Origin: Hoyosella subflava DQS3-9A1
GTDB taxonomy: Bacteria; Actinomycetota; Actinomycetes; Mycobacteriales; Mycobacteriaceae
NCBI RefSeq assembly: GCF_000214175.1
Contig: NC_015564.1
Span: 1,364,001-1,428,000 of the forward strand
Direction: 5' to 3'
Length of the DNA: 64,000 nt
Shown here: piece after piece, positions 46,581 through 54,630 of the stretch
Numbering within the stretch: the stretch's first letter is position 1
Layout of the letters: each line of letters opens with the position of its first letter
The notes under the pieces: model-generated
Database searches by the model: none
The model's input: only the letters and a program-made list of their open reading frames with translations
Told to the model about the DNA's origin: nothing
Position numbers and translations under genes: made by a program

Positions 46581-47816
46581 ATGTCCAGGCATCTGGCCAG
46601 GGGCCCGGTTCGCGGCAGTGAGCGCGCGCTGGCACCCGATCTCGCGCGGGGCTTCATGCTCCTGCTCATCGTGGTCGCGAATACGCCGTGGTACCTATGG
46701 GGCAGAGACGGCGACCGTCTCTCCGCGCATCCGGAAGCGGAATCGTTCATCGACCAGGTGACGCAGGGGATAATCGTCACGACGGTTGACCTGCGCGTGT
46801 ATCCGATGTTCGCTTTCCTCTTCGGCTACGGGATCGCGATGCTGTACCAGCGTCAGATAGCTGCGGGTACCACCGAAAAAGATGCCAGGGTGCTGCTCCA
46901 GAAGCGAAACCTATGGCTGCTCGTATTTGGCTTCGTCCATGCGCTTTTGCTGTGGTTCGGTGACATCCTCGGCGCGTACGGCCTTGCGGGCCTCCTCCTG
47001 GTGTGGCTGTTCATTCGGCGCCGGGACGTCACGCTGATTGTCTGGAGCGCTATTGGGGCGGGACTGCTGCTCGCGCTCACCCTGCTCACGGTCGCGTCCG
47101 TGTCTGCCATTCCTGAGGGATCCGACGGTGGTGCAGAGCAACCATTCGATATCTACTTCATCATCGAGGCAGCCAACGGAGAAAGTAACTACTTCGCCTC
47201 CGCTCTGACTCGGGTGGGGTTCTGGCTGTTCCTGATCTTCTTCCAGGGCATCTTTTCGCTCGCGGTGCCGATCGCGATCCTTCTTGGTATTTGGGCGGGA
47301 CGGCGACGGATTCTCGAGGAACCCGCCGAGCACCTTGTGTTGCTGCGCAATGTGGCGATCGCGGGCATCACGATCGGGTGGCTCGGTGGTGGAGCCAGGG
47401 CCTTAGCGAAGGTCGGCATCTGGGAAGTTTCCGATCCGATGATGTTCGCTTTCGAACAGGTTCAGCTTGCGACCGGCCTGGCCGGCGGCGTCGGTTATGT
47501 TGCTTTGTTCGGTCTGGTTGGATACTGGCTGCGCGGTCGAACCCTTGGCATTTTCGGCACCGGCATCGTCGCAGTCGGCAAGCGTTCGCTGAGTTGCTAT
47601 CTGGCGCAGTCCGTGCTGTGCGCACCAATCCTCGCAGCGTGGGGGCTGGGGCTCGGCCAGCACATGTATAGCGCGAACATGGCGGTCTACGCGATAGCCG
47701 TGTGGCTCATCACCGTGGTCGGCGCCTACATATTGGAGAAGCGAAATCAGCGCGGGCCAGCGGAGGTTGTGCTGCGCAGGCTGACGTACGGCAAAGAAGC
47801 GCGGCCCCCTGCATAG
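46581..47816 (+). CDS. DUF418 family polytopic membrane protein
   Basis: The 411-residue protein starts RALAPDLARGFMLLLIVVAN, the N-terminal signature of DUF418/DUF1624-type membrane proteins distantly related to acyltransferases. About ten hydrophobic segments follow. The C-terminal part has VGKRSLSCYLAQSVLCAPIL, the DUF418 core. The family function is unknown; envelope modification or small-molecule transport has been proposed. GGAGGA precedes the ATG. Glycerate kinase starts 23 bases after its stop and may be co-transcribed. Confidence 0.85.
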   Translation: MSRHLARGPVRGSERALAPDLARGFMLLLIVVANTPWYLWGRDGDRLSAHPEAESFIDQVTQGIIVTTVDLRVYPMFAFLFGYGIAMLYQRQIAAGTTEKDARVLLQKRNLWLLVFGFVHALLLWFGDILGAYGLAGLLLVWLFIRRRDVTLIVWSAIGAGLLLALTLLTVASVSAIPEGSDGGAEQPFDIYFIIEAANGESNYFASALTRVGFWLFLIFFQGIFSLAVPIAILLGIWAGRRRILEEPAEHLVLLRNVAIAGITIGWLGGGARALAKVGIWEVSDPMMFAFEQVQLATGLAGGVGYVALFGLVGYWLRGRTLGIFGTGIVAVGKRSLSCYLAQSVLCAPILAAWGLGLGQHMYSANMAVYAIAVWLITVVGAYILEKRNQRGPAEVVLRRLTYGKEARPPA

Positions 47817-47839
47817 CCGAATCCATTAGCGTGGCAAGC

Positions 47840-48970
47840 ATGAGTCCCCGCATTGTCCTCGCCCCAGATAAGTTCAAGGGCTCCCTCACCGCAGCTGAAG
47901 CGGCGGCTGCAATGCTCGACGGATGCCGGGCGGCGCTTCCAGAGTGCATCATTACGGTGGTTCCGGTCTCCGATGGCGGCGAGGGCATGCTCGATGTCGC
48001 CGCAGCGCGTAACGCCGAAATCAGGGCTACCCAGGTTACCGGTCCTTTGCGGAAGTCGGCGACGGCCCGATACGCAGTCCTTGGCGATGAGGTTTTCCTC
48101 GAGACAGCGGAAGCGTGCGGACTTGCTCAGGTCCCAAATCCTGATCCGTGCACGGCGCTTGACGCGACGTCCTACGGCGTCGGTGAACTACTGCTCGCCG
48201 TCCTCGATGCCGGATACCGGCGGATCCATGTCGGACTGGGCGGGTCAGCGTGCACCGATGGCGGTGCGGGAATGGCTCAGGCGCTGGGAGTCCGGCTGCT
48301 CGACGCGGATGGCACAGAGCTTCCGCTTGGTGGGGCAGCCCTCGCCCGGCTGACGCGGATCGATACCTCGGGATTGGATCCACGCCTGTCAGAGTGCACA
48401 GTCACTGTGGCACACGATGTCGATAACCCACTCGTCGGCGCTGACGGCGCGGCCCCGGTCTTCGGCCCGCAGAAAGGGGCAGACGCGGACGCGGTGGCGT
48501 CGTTAGTGCGAGGTCTCGAACGGTACGCCGGGCACCTGGAACAAGCGTCGCCGGGTGTCACGTCCCGCGCGGGCGCGGGTGCTGCGGGCGGCATAGGTGC
48601 GGGAGCGTTCGCGTTTCTCAGTGCTGCAGGAGTTTCGGGGGCGCAATTCCTGCTGGAGGTCACGGGCGCGCGAAATGCCATCGACGGTGCCGCGCTGGTG
48701 CTCGTGGGAGAGGGTCGCCTCGACAGTCAGACGCTGCGCGGCAAAGCGCCGAGTGCAGTCGCCCGGCTGGCACGAGAACTCGGCGTGCCGTGCCTGGCGA
48801 TCGCCGGCCTCGTCGACACTGATCAGGCAGCGTTGGAGGAGTCCGGCATCCAGGCAGCGTACAGCTTGACTGAGTCGGCCGGCTCGTCAGAAGTAGCGCA
48901 TGCTCAGGCGAGCAGAGTGTTGCGTGAAGTCACTGAGTCCGCCGTGAGGCAGTGGTCGGAGACCAGTTGA
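47840..48970 (+). CDS. glxK: Glycerate kinase (GlxK family)
   Basis: Glycerate kinase phosphorylates D-glycerate to 2-phosphoglycerate (class II enzymes) and links glyoxylate and serine breakdown to glycolysis. The 376-residue protein has IVLAPDKFKGSLTAAEAA, VPVSDGGEGMLDV, GLGGSACTDGGAGMAQALG and VGEGRLDSQTLRGKAP, all family signatures. A GTG at 47831 would add three residues; neither start has a strong ribosome site, and translation may depend on the DUF418 gene upstream. Confidence 0.92.
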   Translation: MSPRIVLAPDKFKGSLTAAEAAAAMLDGCRAALPECIITVVPVSDGGEGMLDVAAARNAEIRATQVTGPLRKSATARYAVLGDEVFLETAEACGLAQVPNPDPCTALDATSYGVGELLLAVLDAGYRRIHVGLGGSACTDGGAGMAQALGVRLLDADGTELPLGGAALARLTRIDTSGLDPRLSECTVTVAHDVDNPLVGADGAAPVFGPQKGADADAVASLVRGLERYAGHLEQASPGVTSRAGAGAAGGIGAGAFAFLSAAGVSGAQFLLEVTGARNAIDGAALVLVGEGRLDSQTLRGKAPSAVARLARELGVPCLAIAGLVDTDQAALEESGIQAAYSLTESAGSSEVAHAQASRVLREVTESAVRQWSETS

Positions 48971-48987
48971 GCGGTCTCGCAACCGCG

Positions 48988-49043
48988 TCGTGTGCACAGA
49001 ATCGCAGAAATCCTGTCGCGGATCCGCGAGTTTGTGCACACGA
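48988..49043. terminator. Nested hairpin between glxK and the CitE-like gene
   Basis: TCGTGTGCACA (48988-48998) and TGTGCACACGA (49033-49043) are perfect 11-base arms. The loop itself contains the palindrome CGCGGATCCGCG (49018-49029). It sits between the ends of two convergent genes, 17 bases after glxK and 8 before the CitE-like stop. Confidence 0.65.
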
Positions 49044-49051
49044 GCCGGTAG

Positions 49052-49888
49052 TTACCGCGAGAACGCAGCGACAAGTTCCCGGATCTTGCGGGCCCGCTCG
49101 AGTTGCGGCCGTTCGCTGCCGTACTTCACCTGTGCGCCGTCCACGCCGAGGCGTGCGATGGTCGCCTCAGCCCACCTGACATCGGCAGCCGAGGGGGTGA
49201 GCTCATCATTGATGAGTCGTGCGTGCTGCGAAGAGAGGCACAACTTTCCGGTCATGCCTGCTGCAATTCCAACCTTGATTCCGGCGCGGTAGTCATCGGT
49301 ACTGTCGGTCAGTGTCGGTCCGTCGATCGGCGCATGGATCCGCTCCGCGCGGCTCGCTACAACAAGCCGGGACCGCGCGTATGCGAGGGAAACGGGGTCA
49401 GCTGCGGCGCCAATGTCTTTGCGAAAGTCGCCAGTGCCGAAGGCGAGTCGCGTTACGCTGCTGGCACCTGCGATGCCGCGGGCTTCCTCGAGGCCAAGCG
49501 CGCTTTCCACGAGTGCGACAATCGGTGTCCCCGCGGGCAGTCGCGCGGCCGTCGCAGCGATCTGATCGTGATGCTCTGCCTTCGCGAGCATCACACCTGC
49601 GACGCCTTTCACTGATGAGAGCATGTCCAAGTCATGACTCCAATGCGGAGTGCACACGTCGTTAATCCGCACCCACGTCGGTTTCCCCTGATCCAGCCAG
49701 CGCCAAACGTTCTCCCGTGCTTGATGTTTCTCATTTTCAGCGACGCTGTCTTCCAGGTCGAGGACGACGACATCTGCACCGCAGGATTCGGCGGCAACGA
49801 TATCGCTGTAGTTGGCAGGCCCTCGGAGCAGCCAGGATCGGGCGACTGACGTGTCTACGGCCTGTGACTGCAAAGTTGGTGATGACAT
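49052..49888 (-). CDS. HpcH/HpaI aldolase / CitE-like citrate lyase beta-subunit family protein
   Basis: The 278-residue protein is CitE-like. It has RSWLLRGPANYSDIVAAESCG in part, VVLDLEDSV with the Mg-binding region, TWVRINDV, IVALVESALGLEEARGIA and a metal-binding FGTGDFRKDIG. CitE-like proteins without CitD/CitF partners act on acyl-CoA esters such as malyl- or citramalyl-CoA, and no partner subunits are here. GAGGAG lies upstream of the ATG. It follows gabTD on the same strand but after a terminator-like hairpin. Confidence 0.85.
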   Translation of the reverse strand: MSSPTLQSQAVDTSVARSWLLRGPANYSDIVAAESCGADVVVLDLEDSVAENEKHQARENVWRWLDQGKPTWVRINDVCTPHWSHDLDMLSSVKGVAGVMLAKAEHHDQIAATAARLPAGTPIVALVESALGLEEARGIAGASSVTRLAFGTGDFRKDIGAAADPVSLAYARSRLVVASRAERIHAPIDGPTLTDSTDDYRAGIKVGIAAGMTGKLCLSSQHARLINDELTPSAADVRWAEATIARLGVDGAQVKYGSERPQLERARKIRELVAAFSR

Positions 49889-50030
49889 GCTGGAAGCTCC
49901 TCACAACGCGGGGATGGTGCAGCACTATGCGCGATGCGCGGAGCGATTCGTCAGCTGTCCGATGCGCGATCGGGCACGGTGCGGGTGGGCGGCCGACAGT
50001 GGCAGCGAAGGATAGTAACCAGGACCTCAC

Positions 50031-50110
50031 GCCGACAACTTCGTCGGCTTTTCCTCACTTCAGGGTAGTGATCTGCGTCCCCGGATTCCGGGCACAGGGG
50101 CGCAGATCAC
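50031..50110 (-). terminator. Hairpins downstream of gabD
   Basis: GTGATCTGCG (50068-50077) pairs with CGCAGATCAC (50101-50110), and CCCC/GGGG extends the stem after a one-base offset. A second small hairpin, GCCGAC-AACTTC-GTCGGC, lies at 50031-50048. Both are in the 246-base gap between gabD and the CitE-like gene, so they probably end the gabTD transcript. Nothing else was recognised in the gap. Confidence 0.6.
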
Positions 50111-50134
50111 ACGCGTTTCGGATCACACCGAATC

Positions 50135-51589
50135 CTATGTAAATGCCACGTACTTGGTGTTCAGGTACTCCTCGATCCCTTCGGTACCGCCTTCGCTGCC
50201 GAGGCCAGACGCTTTGACGCCACCGAATGGTGCGGCGGGATCGGAGATCACGCCACGGTTGACGCCCACCATCCCGGCTTCAATCGCACGGGAGACTCTG
50301 AACACTCGGTCGATGTCCTTCGTGTAGAAGTAGGCCGCCAGCCCGAACTCAGTGTTATTTGCGAGTGTGATTGCTTCTGCTTCAGTGTCGAAGCCAAAGA
50401 TCGGGGCAACTGGGCCAAAGATCTCTTCTCGAGCGATGCGCGCCGAGCTAGGTACGTCGGTGAGAACTGTTGGTGCGTAGAAGAAACCAGGTCCGTCGAT
50501 GGACGTGCCCCCAGTGAGAACTTTGGCTCCGGTGGCGACCGCGTCAGCCACGAGTCCCGCTATCGCGTCACGCTGCCGCCCATTGATCAGGGGGCCAATC
50601 TGTGTATCTGGTTCGTAACCGGGTCCGACCTTCATGGCGGCAATCCGGTCGGTCAGGCGAGCGGTGAATTCAGCACGAATGCTGTTGTGTATGAATAAGC
50701 GATTCGCTGCCGTGCATGCCTCTCCGCCGTTGCGCATTTTCGCAGCCATCGCACCCTCGACCGCTGCGTCAAGATCAGCGTCATCAAACACGATGAATGG
50801 AGCATTGCCACCGAGTTCCATCGACGTTCGCTGGACGTTCGGTGCGGACTCGCTGATCAGGACACTGCCGACGCGTGTTGAGCCGGTGAAAGTGACTTTA
50901 CGCAGGCGGGCGTCACCGATCAGCTGGTCGCTCAGCGCCGATGAATGTGACGACGGCAGTACCGAGAGCACACCGGCGGGCAGCCCTGCGTCGGCGAACG
51001 CCTGCGCGAGCAGGAGCATCGTCAAGGGAGTGTCCGTGGACGGTTTCACGATCATCGTGCAGCCGGCGGCGAGCGCAGGGCCGATCTTTCGGGTACCCAT
51101 AGCCAGCGGGAAGTTCCACGGCGTGATCGCGAGACAGGGGCCGACCGGCTCTTTCGTAACCAGGATGCGGCCGTTGCCGTTCGGCGCTTCGGTGTAGCGG
51201 CCCTGAATGCGTACTGCTTCTTCACTGAACCACCGGAGAAACTCTGCGCCGTAATTCAGTTCGCCGCGGCTTTCGGATAGGGCTTTGCCCATTTCGAGCG
51301 TCATGAGCAAGGCGAAGTCTTCGGTGCGTTCGATGAGGAGTTCCCAGGCTCGCCGCAGTATGGCGGACCGGACGCGTGGGGCGGTGGCTGCCCATTCTGC
51401 TTGGACCGCACAGGCCGAATCTAGCGCGCGCAGCGCATCTTTCGGTGAGGCATCGGCGACCTCGGTGAGCACTTCACCGGTGGCTGGGTTGTGGACTGGG
51501 AAGCGGCCTCCATCGACGGGTTCGGTCGAGGCCCCATCGATCCACAGGCCTTTAGGCACGGATGCGAGCAGTCGAGTTGTGTTGAGCAT
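50135..51589 (-). CDS. gabD: Succinate-semialdehyde dehydrogenase
   Basis: GabD oxidises succinate semialdehyde to succinate with NAD(P). The 484-residue aldehyde dehydrogenase has ITPWNFPLAMGTRKIGPALA in part, FTGSTRVG, the general base E258 in MELGGNAPF and the nucleophile C292 in GGEACTAANR. EEIFGPVAPI and FGGVKASGLGSEGG follow. The pairing with gabT, 9 bases upstream on the same strand, fixes the likely substrate. GAAGGA precedes the ATG. Confidence 0.92.
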   Translation of the reverse strand: MLNTTRLLASVPKGLWIDGASTEPVDGGRFPVHNPATGEVLTEVADASPKDALRALDSACAVQAEWAATAPRVRSAILRRAWELLIERTEDFALLMTLEMGKALSESRGELNYGAEFLRWFSEEAVRIQGRYTEAPNGNGRILVTKEPVGPCLAITPWNFPLAMGTRKIGPALAAGCTMIVKPSTDTPLTMLLLAQAFADAGLPAGVLSVLPSSHSSALSDQLIGDARLRKVTFTGSTRVGSVLISESAPNVQRTSMELGGNAPFIVFDDADLDAAVEGAMAAKMRNGGEACTAANRLFIHNSIRAEFTARLTDRIAAMKVGPGYEPDTQIGPLINGRQRDAIAGLVADAVATGAKVLTGGTSIDGPGFFYAPTVLTDVPSSARIAREEIFGPVAPIFGFDTEAEAITLANNTEFGLAAYFYTKDIDRVFRVSRAIEAGMVGVNRGVISDPAAPFGGVKASGLGSEGGTEGIEEYLNTKYVAFT

Positions 51590-51598
51590 AATTGTCCT

Positions 51599-52933
51599 TC
51601 AGGTAAGGGAGCGGACAGCTGATTCGAGGACATCAAGGCCCTCGCTTAGCAGTTCGTCGCTGATAACCAGTGAGGGCAGCAACCGGACGACGTTGCCGTA
51701 TGAGCCGCAGGTGAGGAGAATGACGCCCTCGCTGAGAGCCTTTGCAGCGACGGCTTTCGCGAGAGCGGGATCCGGATCGTCCGTTCCCGGCTTCACGAAC
51801 TCAACTGCAATCATCGCGCCACGTCCGCGGACGTCACCAACGGCGGGGATCGCTTCCTGCAGGGCACGCAGGCGGGCAAAAGCGATGTCTCCGATGGCTC
51901 GTGCTCTGGCTGGAAGATCGTACGCGCGCATCGCGTGTATCGCTCCGAGCGCACCGGCGCAGGCGATGGGGTTGCCGCCGTAGGTGCCGCCGAGGCCACC
52001 TGGATGGACTGCGTCGAGCAGGTCAGCGCGGCCCGTGATCGCGGACAGCGGTAAGCCGCCCGCGATCCCTTTCGCCATAGCGATGATGTCAGGGACGATC
52101 TCTTCATCGTTGCTCGCGAACCACTGTCCAGTCCGCGCAAAACCGGTTTGTACTTCGTCAGCTATGAAGACGACATCGTTCGCCTTCGCCCAGTCCACGA
52201 GAGTCGGAAGGAACCCTTTTCCGGGAACGATGAAGCCGCCTTCACCCTGAATGGGCTCGATGATGATCGCGGCGAGTTCGTCCGCGCCGATCTGAACTTC
52301 GATCTGGCTGATCACGCGCCGTGCGGCAGTCGCCCCGTCAATACCGTCGCGATAGGGATACGAGCCGGGCATGCGGTAAATTTCCGGCGCGAATGGACCC
52401 ATGTGCTTCTTGTAGGGGAGCGACTTCGCGGTGAGGGCCATCGTGAGGTTGGTGCGTCCGTGATAGGCGTGGTCGAACGCGACGACGGCGTTTTTGCCGG
52501 TAGCGAGCCGAGCGACCTTCACGGCATTCTCGACAGCCTCAGCCCCTGAGTTGAACAGCACGGTGCGCTTTTCGTGGTCTCCGGGTGTTATGGCGGCAAG
52601 CTCCTCGGCTACCCGCACGTACCCCTCGTATGGAGTGACCATAAAACAGGTGTGCGTGAAGTGCCCTGCTTGCTCACGCACTGCTTCAACAACATGGGGG
52701 TCGGACGCGCCGACGCTGGTCACTGCGATGCCTGAGCCGAGGTCGATCAGGGAGTTGCCGTCGACGTCGACGAGGATGCCACCGTCGGCATCAGCGGTGT
52801 AAACGGGCACCGCTGAGCCCACACCCGCGGCTACCGAAGCTTGTCGGCGCGCCGTCAGTGCCTTGGATTTCGGACCGGGGAGGTCGGTGACCAGGGCGCG
52901 CTTCTGCGGCAGCCGGAACGAAGGATTTGTCAT
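51599..52933 (-). CDS. gabT: 4-aminobutyrate--2-oxoglutarate transaminase
   Basis: GabT moves the amino group of GABA to 2-oxoglutarate, giving succinate semialdehyde and glutamate. The 444-residue PLP enzyme has LIDLGSGIAVTSVGASDPHV in part, NSGAEAVENAVKVAR, FDHAYHGRTNLTMALT and FIADEVQTGFARTG. The PLP lysine is K288 in AMAKGIAGGLPLSAITGR. The ATG at 52933 matches the usual start; a longer frame to 53029 overlaps the promoter region. It heads gabTD and diverges from a PucR-type regulator. Confidence 0.94.
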   Translation of the reverse strand: MTNPSFRLPQKRALVTDLPGPKSKALTARRQASVAAGVGSAVPVYTADADGGILVDVDGNSLIDLGSGIAVTSVGASDPHVVEAVREQAGHFTHTCFMVTPYEGYVRVAEELAAITPGDHEKRTVLFNSGAEAVENAVKVARLATGKNAVVAFDHAYHGRTNLTMALTAKSLPYKKHMGPFAPEIYRMPGSYPYRDGIDGATAARRVISQIEVQIGADELAAIIIEPIQGEGGFIVPGKGFLPTLVDWAKANDVVFIADEVQTGFARTGQWFASNDEEIVPDIIAMAKGIAGGLPLSAITGRADLLDAVHPGGLGGTYGGNPIACAGALGAIHAMRAYDLPARARAIGDIAFARLRALQEAIPAVGDVRGRGAMIAVEFVKPGTDDPDPALAKAVAAKALSEGVILLTCGSYGNVVRLLPSLVISDELLSEGLDVLESAVRSLT

Positions 52934-53109
52934 CTGTACTGGTCCTTGCTGTCTAGTGGTGAGAACTCGTGCGCTGCACCCCAGTGTGGCCCTCTTCACA
53001 GGTCCGCGTACCCTGACAAAATGGCGCAATCATGCTGGCCGTGAGTGACAGGTTGTACATCCTTGTCGGGCGCGGGTGTGAAGTGTCGCTATCTGAGTGA
53101 GGAGGAGCG

Positions 53110-54630
53110 ATGGGCGTACCAGTGAAATGGGTGCTAGCGCAGCCGGATCTTGCGCTTGAGCTCAAAGGCGGGGGAGCCGGCCTGACAAGGACGATCACCC
53201 TCGTGCTGACAACCGAACTCGAAGATCCATTCCGCTGGCTGTCGGGCGGAGAACTCATCCTCACAACGGGGATAACAATGCCACTGAGCACTGCCGACCG
53301 GGCTCACTACATTCGTAGGCTCGTTGAATGTGACGTTGCGGCATTGGGTTTCGGCACCGGGCTATCGCACCCCACGGTCCCCGCAGATCTGATCGTCGCC
53401 GCGAATGAAGCGGGTCTTCCGCTGCTCGAAGTGCCCCTTCCGACGCCCTTCGCCGCGATCCACAAAAAGGTGATGACACGGCTCGCCGAGCAGCAGTACG
53501 AAGCGGTCCTCCGTGCGTCCCGCGCGCAGCCACGAATGACGCGCGCTGTCATCCAGGGCGGGACGACGGCAACGCTACGGGAACTAGGTTCGGCGATCCG
53601 GGCGACGGTACTTCTCGTGGATAAGGCTGGCCGGGTGACTGACACGCAGCCGGCACCGGTCGATCGTGGCGCGGTGGAACAGGTGAGAGCGCTGATCGAC
53701 GCCGGTACAGCTACCAGCCGCGTGTCCGTGCTCCCTGATGGTTCGTCTGTAGCAGTACAGACCATCGCGGTAGGCCAGGTGATTCATGGCTACCTAGCAG
53801 TGCTCAGTCCAGCGCCCCTGGGCAGCGCTGAACAGCTGCTTCTCGGCCACGCCAACTCGCTCTTGGCGCTGGATTTCGAGAAGCCAGTCCGCCTGCGCGC
53901 CACACAGAACAAACTGAACAGCGCAGCGCTCGGACAGGTGCTAGCCGACGCGGCCGACAGGGCCGCCGCATGGGCTCAGGTCCGCACCGCAGCCGATGAC
54001 CATGGCCTTATCCGTGTCCTCACCCTCGTTTCGGGCGATCCAGATGTTCTCGAACGCGCAACGCGGGCAGCCGAAGAACAACTCCACGACGCAGGCCGGC
54101 CGTCGTTCACCTACCGGCACAATGGTGAGCTGACTGTGCTGCTGAACGGTTCAGACGACGCTGCGTTCGCGCATTCCCTCCTCAAAGGACTGCGGTCGGA
54201 TGAGCTCAAATCAGTTCGTGCAGGGCTGAGTTCCGCGCTCGCAGTGGATCAGGTACGAAATGCGGCAGGTAACGCGGCGCTCGCGGCTTCGGCCGCTGAA
54301 TACGGCGGCACGCCGCTGGAGTTCGCGCGCCTTGCCGGTCACGCGCTTCTCGCGTTCCCGGAGGCCCGTCAGGTCCTCGCCGCGCTCGCGGACACTCTCA
54401 TCACTCCGCTTGCCGAGTACGACAAGCAGAACAGCACCGAACTCCTGCCATCGCTGCGGGCATTTCTCGAAGCGAACGGTCATTGGGAATCCGCGGCCGC
54501 GGTGCTGGGCGTCCATCGGCACACCTTGCGCAACCGTATCGCGCGTGCCGAGGCGATACTGAACTGCGACCTGAGTGTGGCAAGGGTTCGCGCGGAACTC
54601 TTGCTCGGGCTGATCGTCCAGCAGTCATGA
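53110..54630 (+). CDS. gabR: PucR-family transcriptional regulator, probable GABA regulator
   Basis: The 506-residue protein has an N-terminal PucR domain (about 5-130), with LSGGELILTTGITM, a central GGDEF-like domain and a C-terminal helix-turn-helix (HTH_30) in SAAAVLGVHRHTLRNRIARAE. PucR-type GabR activates gabTDP in Corynebacterium glutamicum; the divergent gabTD here supports the same role. The 176-base gap should hold the binding sites but no clear palindrome was found. Its stop overlaps the convergent dehydrogenase stop (TCATGA). The symbol is an inference from context. Confidence 0.85.
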   Translation: MGVPVKWVLAQPDLALELKGGGAGLTRTITLVLTTELEDPFRWLSGGELILTTGITMPLSTADRAHYIRRLVECDVAALGFGTGLSHPTVPADLIVAANEAGLPLLEVPLPTPFAAIHKKVMTRLAEQQYEAVLRASRAQPRMTRAVIQGGTTATLRELGSAIRATVLLVDKAGRVTDTQPAPVDRGAVEQVRALIDAGTATSRVSVLPDGSSVAVQTIAVGQVIHGYLAVLSPAPLGSAEQLLLGHANSLLALDFEKPVRLRATQNKLNSAALGQVLADAADRAAAWAQVRTAADDHGLIRVLTLVSGDPDVLERATRAAEEQLHDAGRPSFTYRHNGELTVLLNGSDDAAFAHSLLKGLRSDELKSVRAGLSSALAVDQVRNAAGNAALAASAAEYGGTPLEFARLAGHALLAFPEARQVLAALADTLITPLAEYDKQNSTELLPSLRAFLEANGHWESAAAVLGVHRHTLRNRIARAEAILNCDLSVARVRAELLLGLIVQQS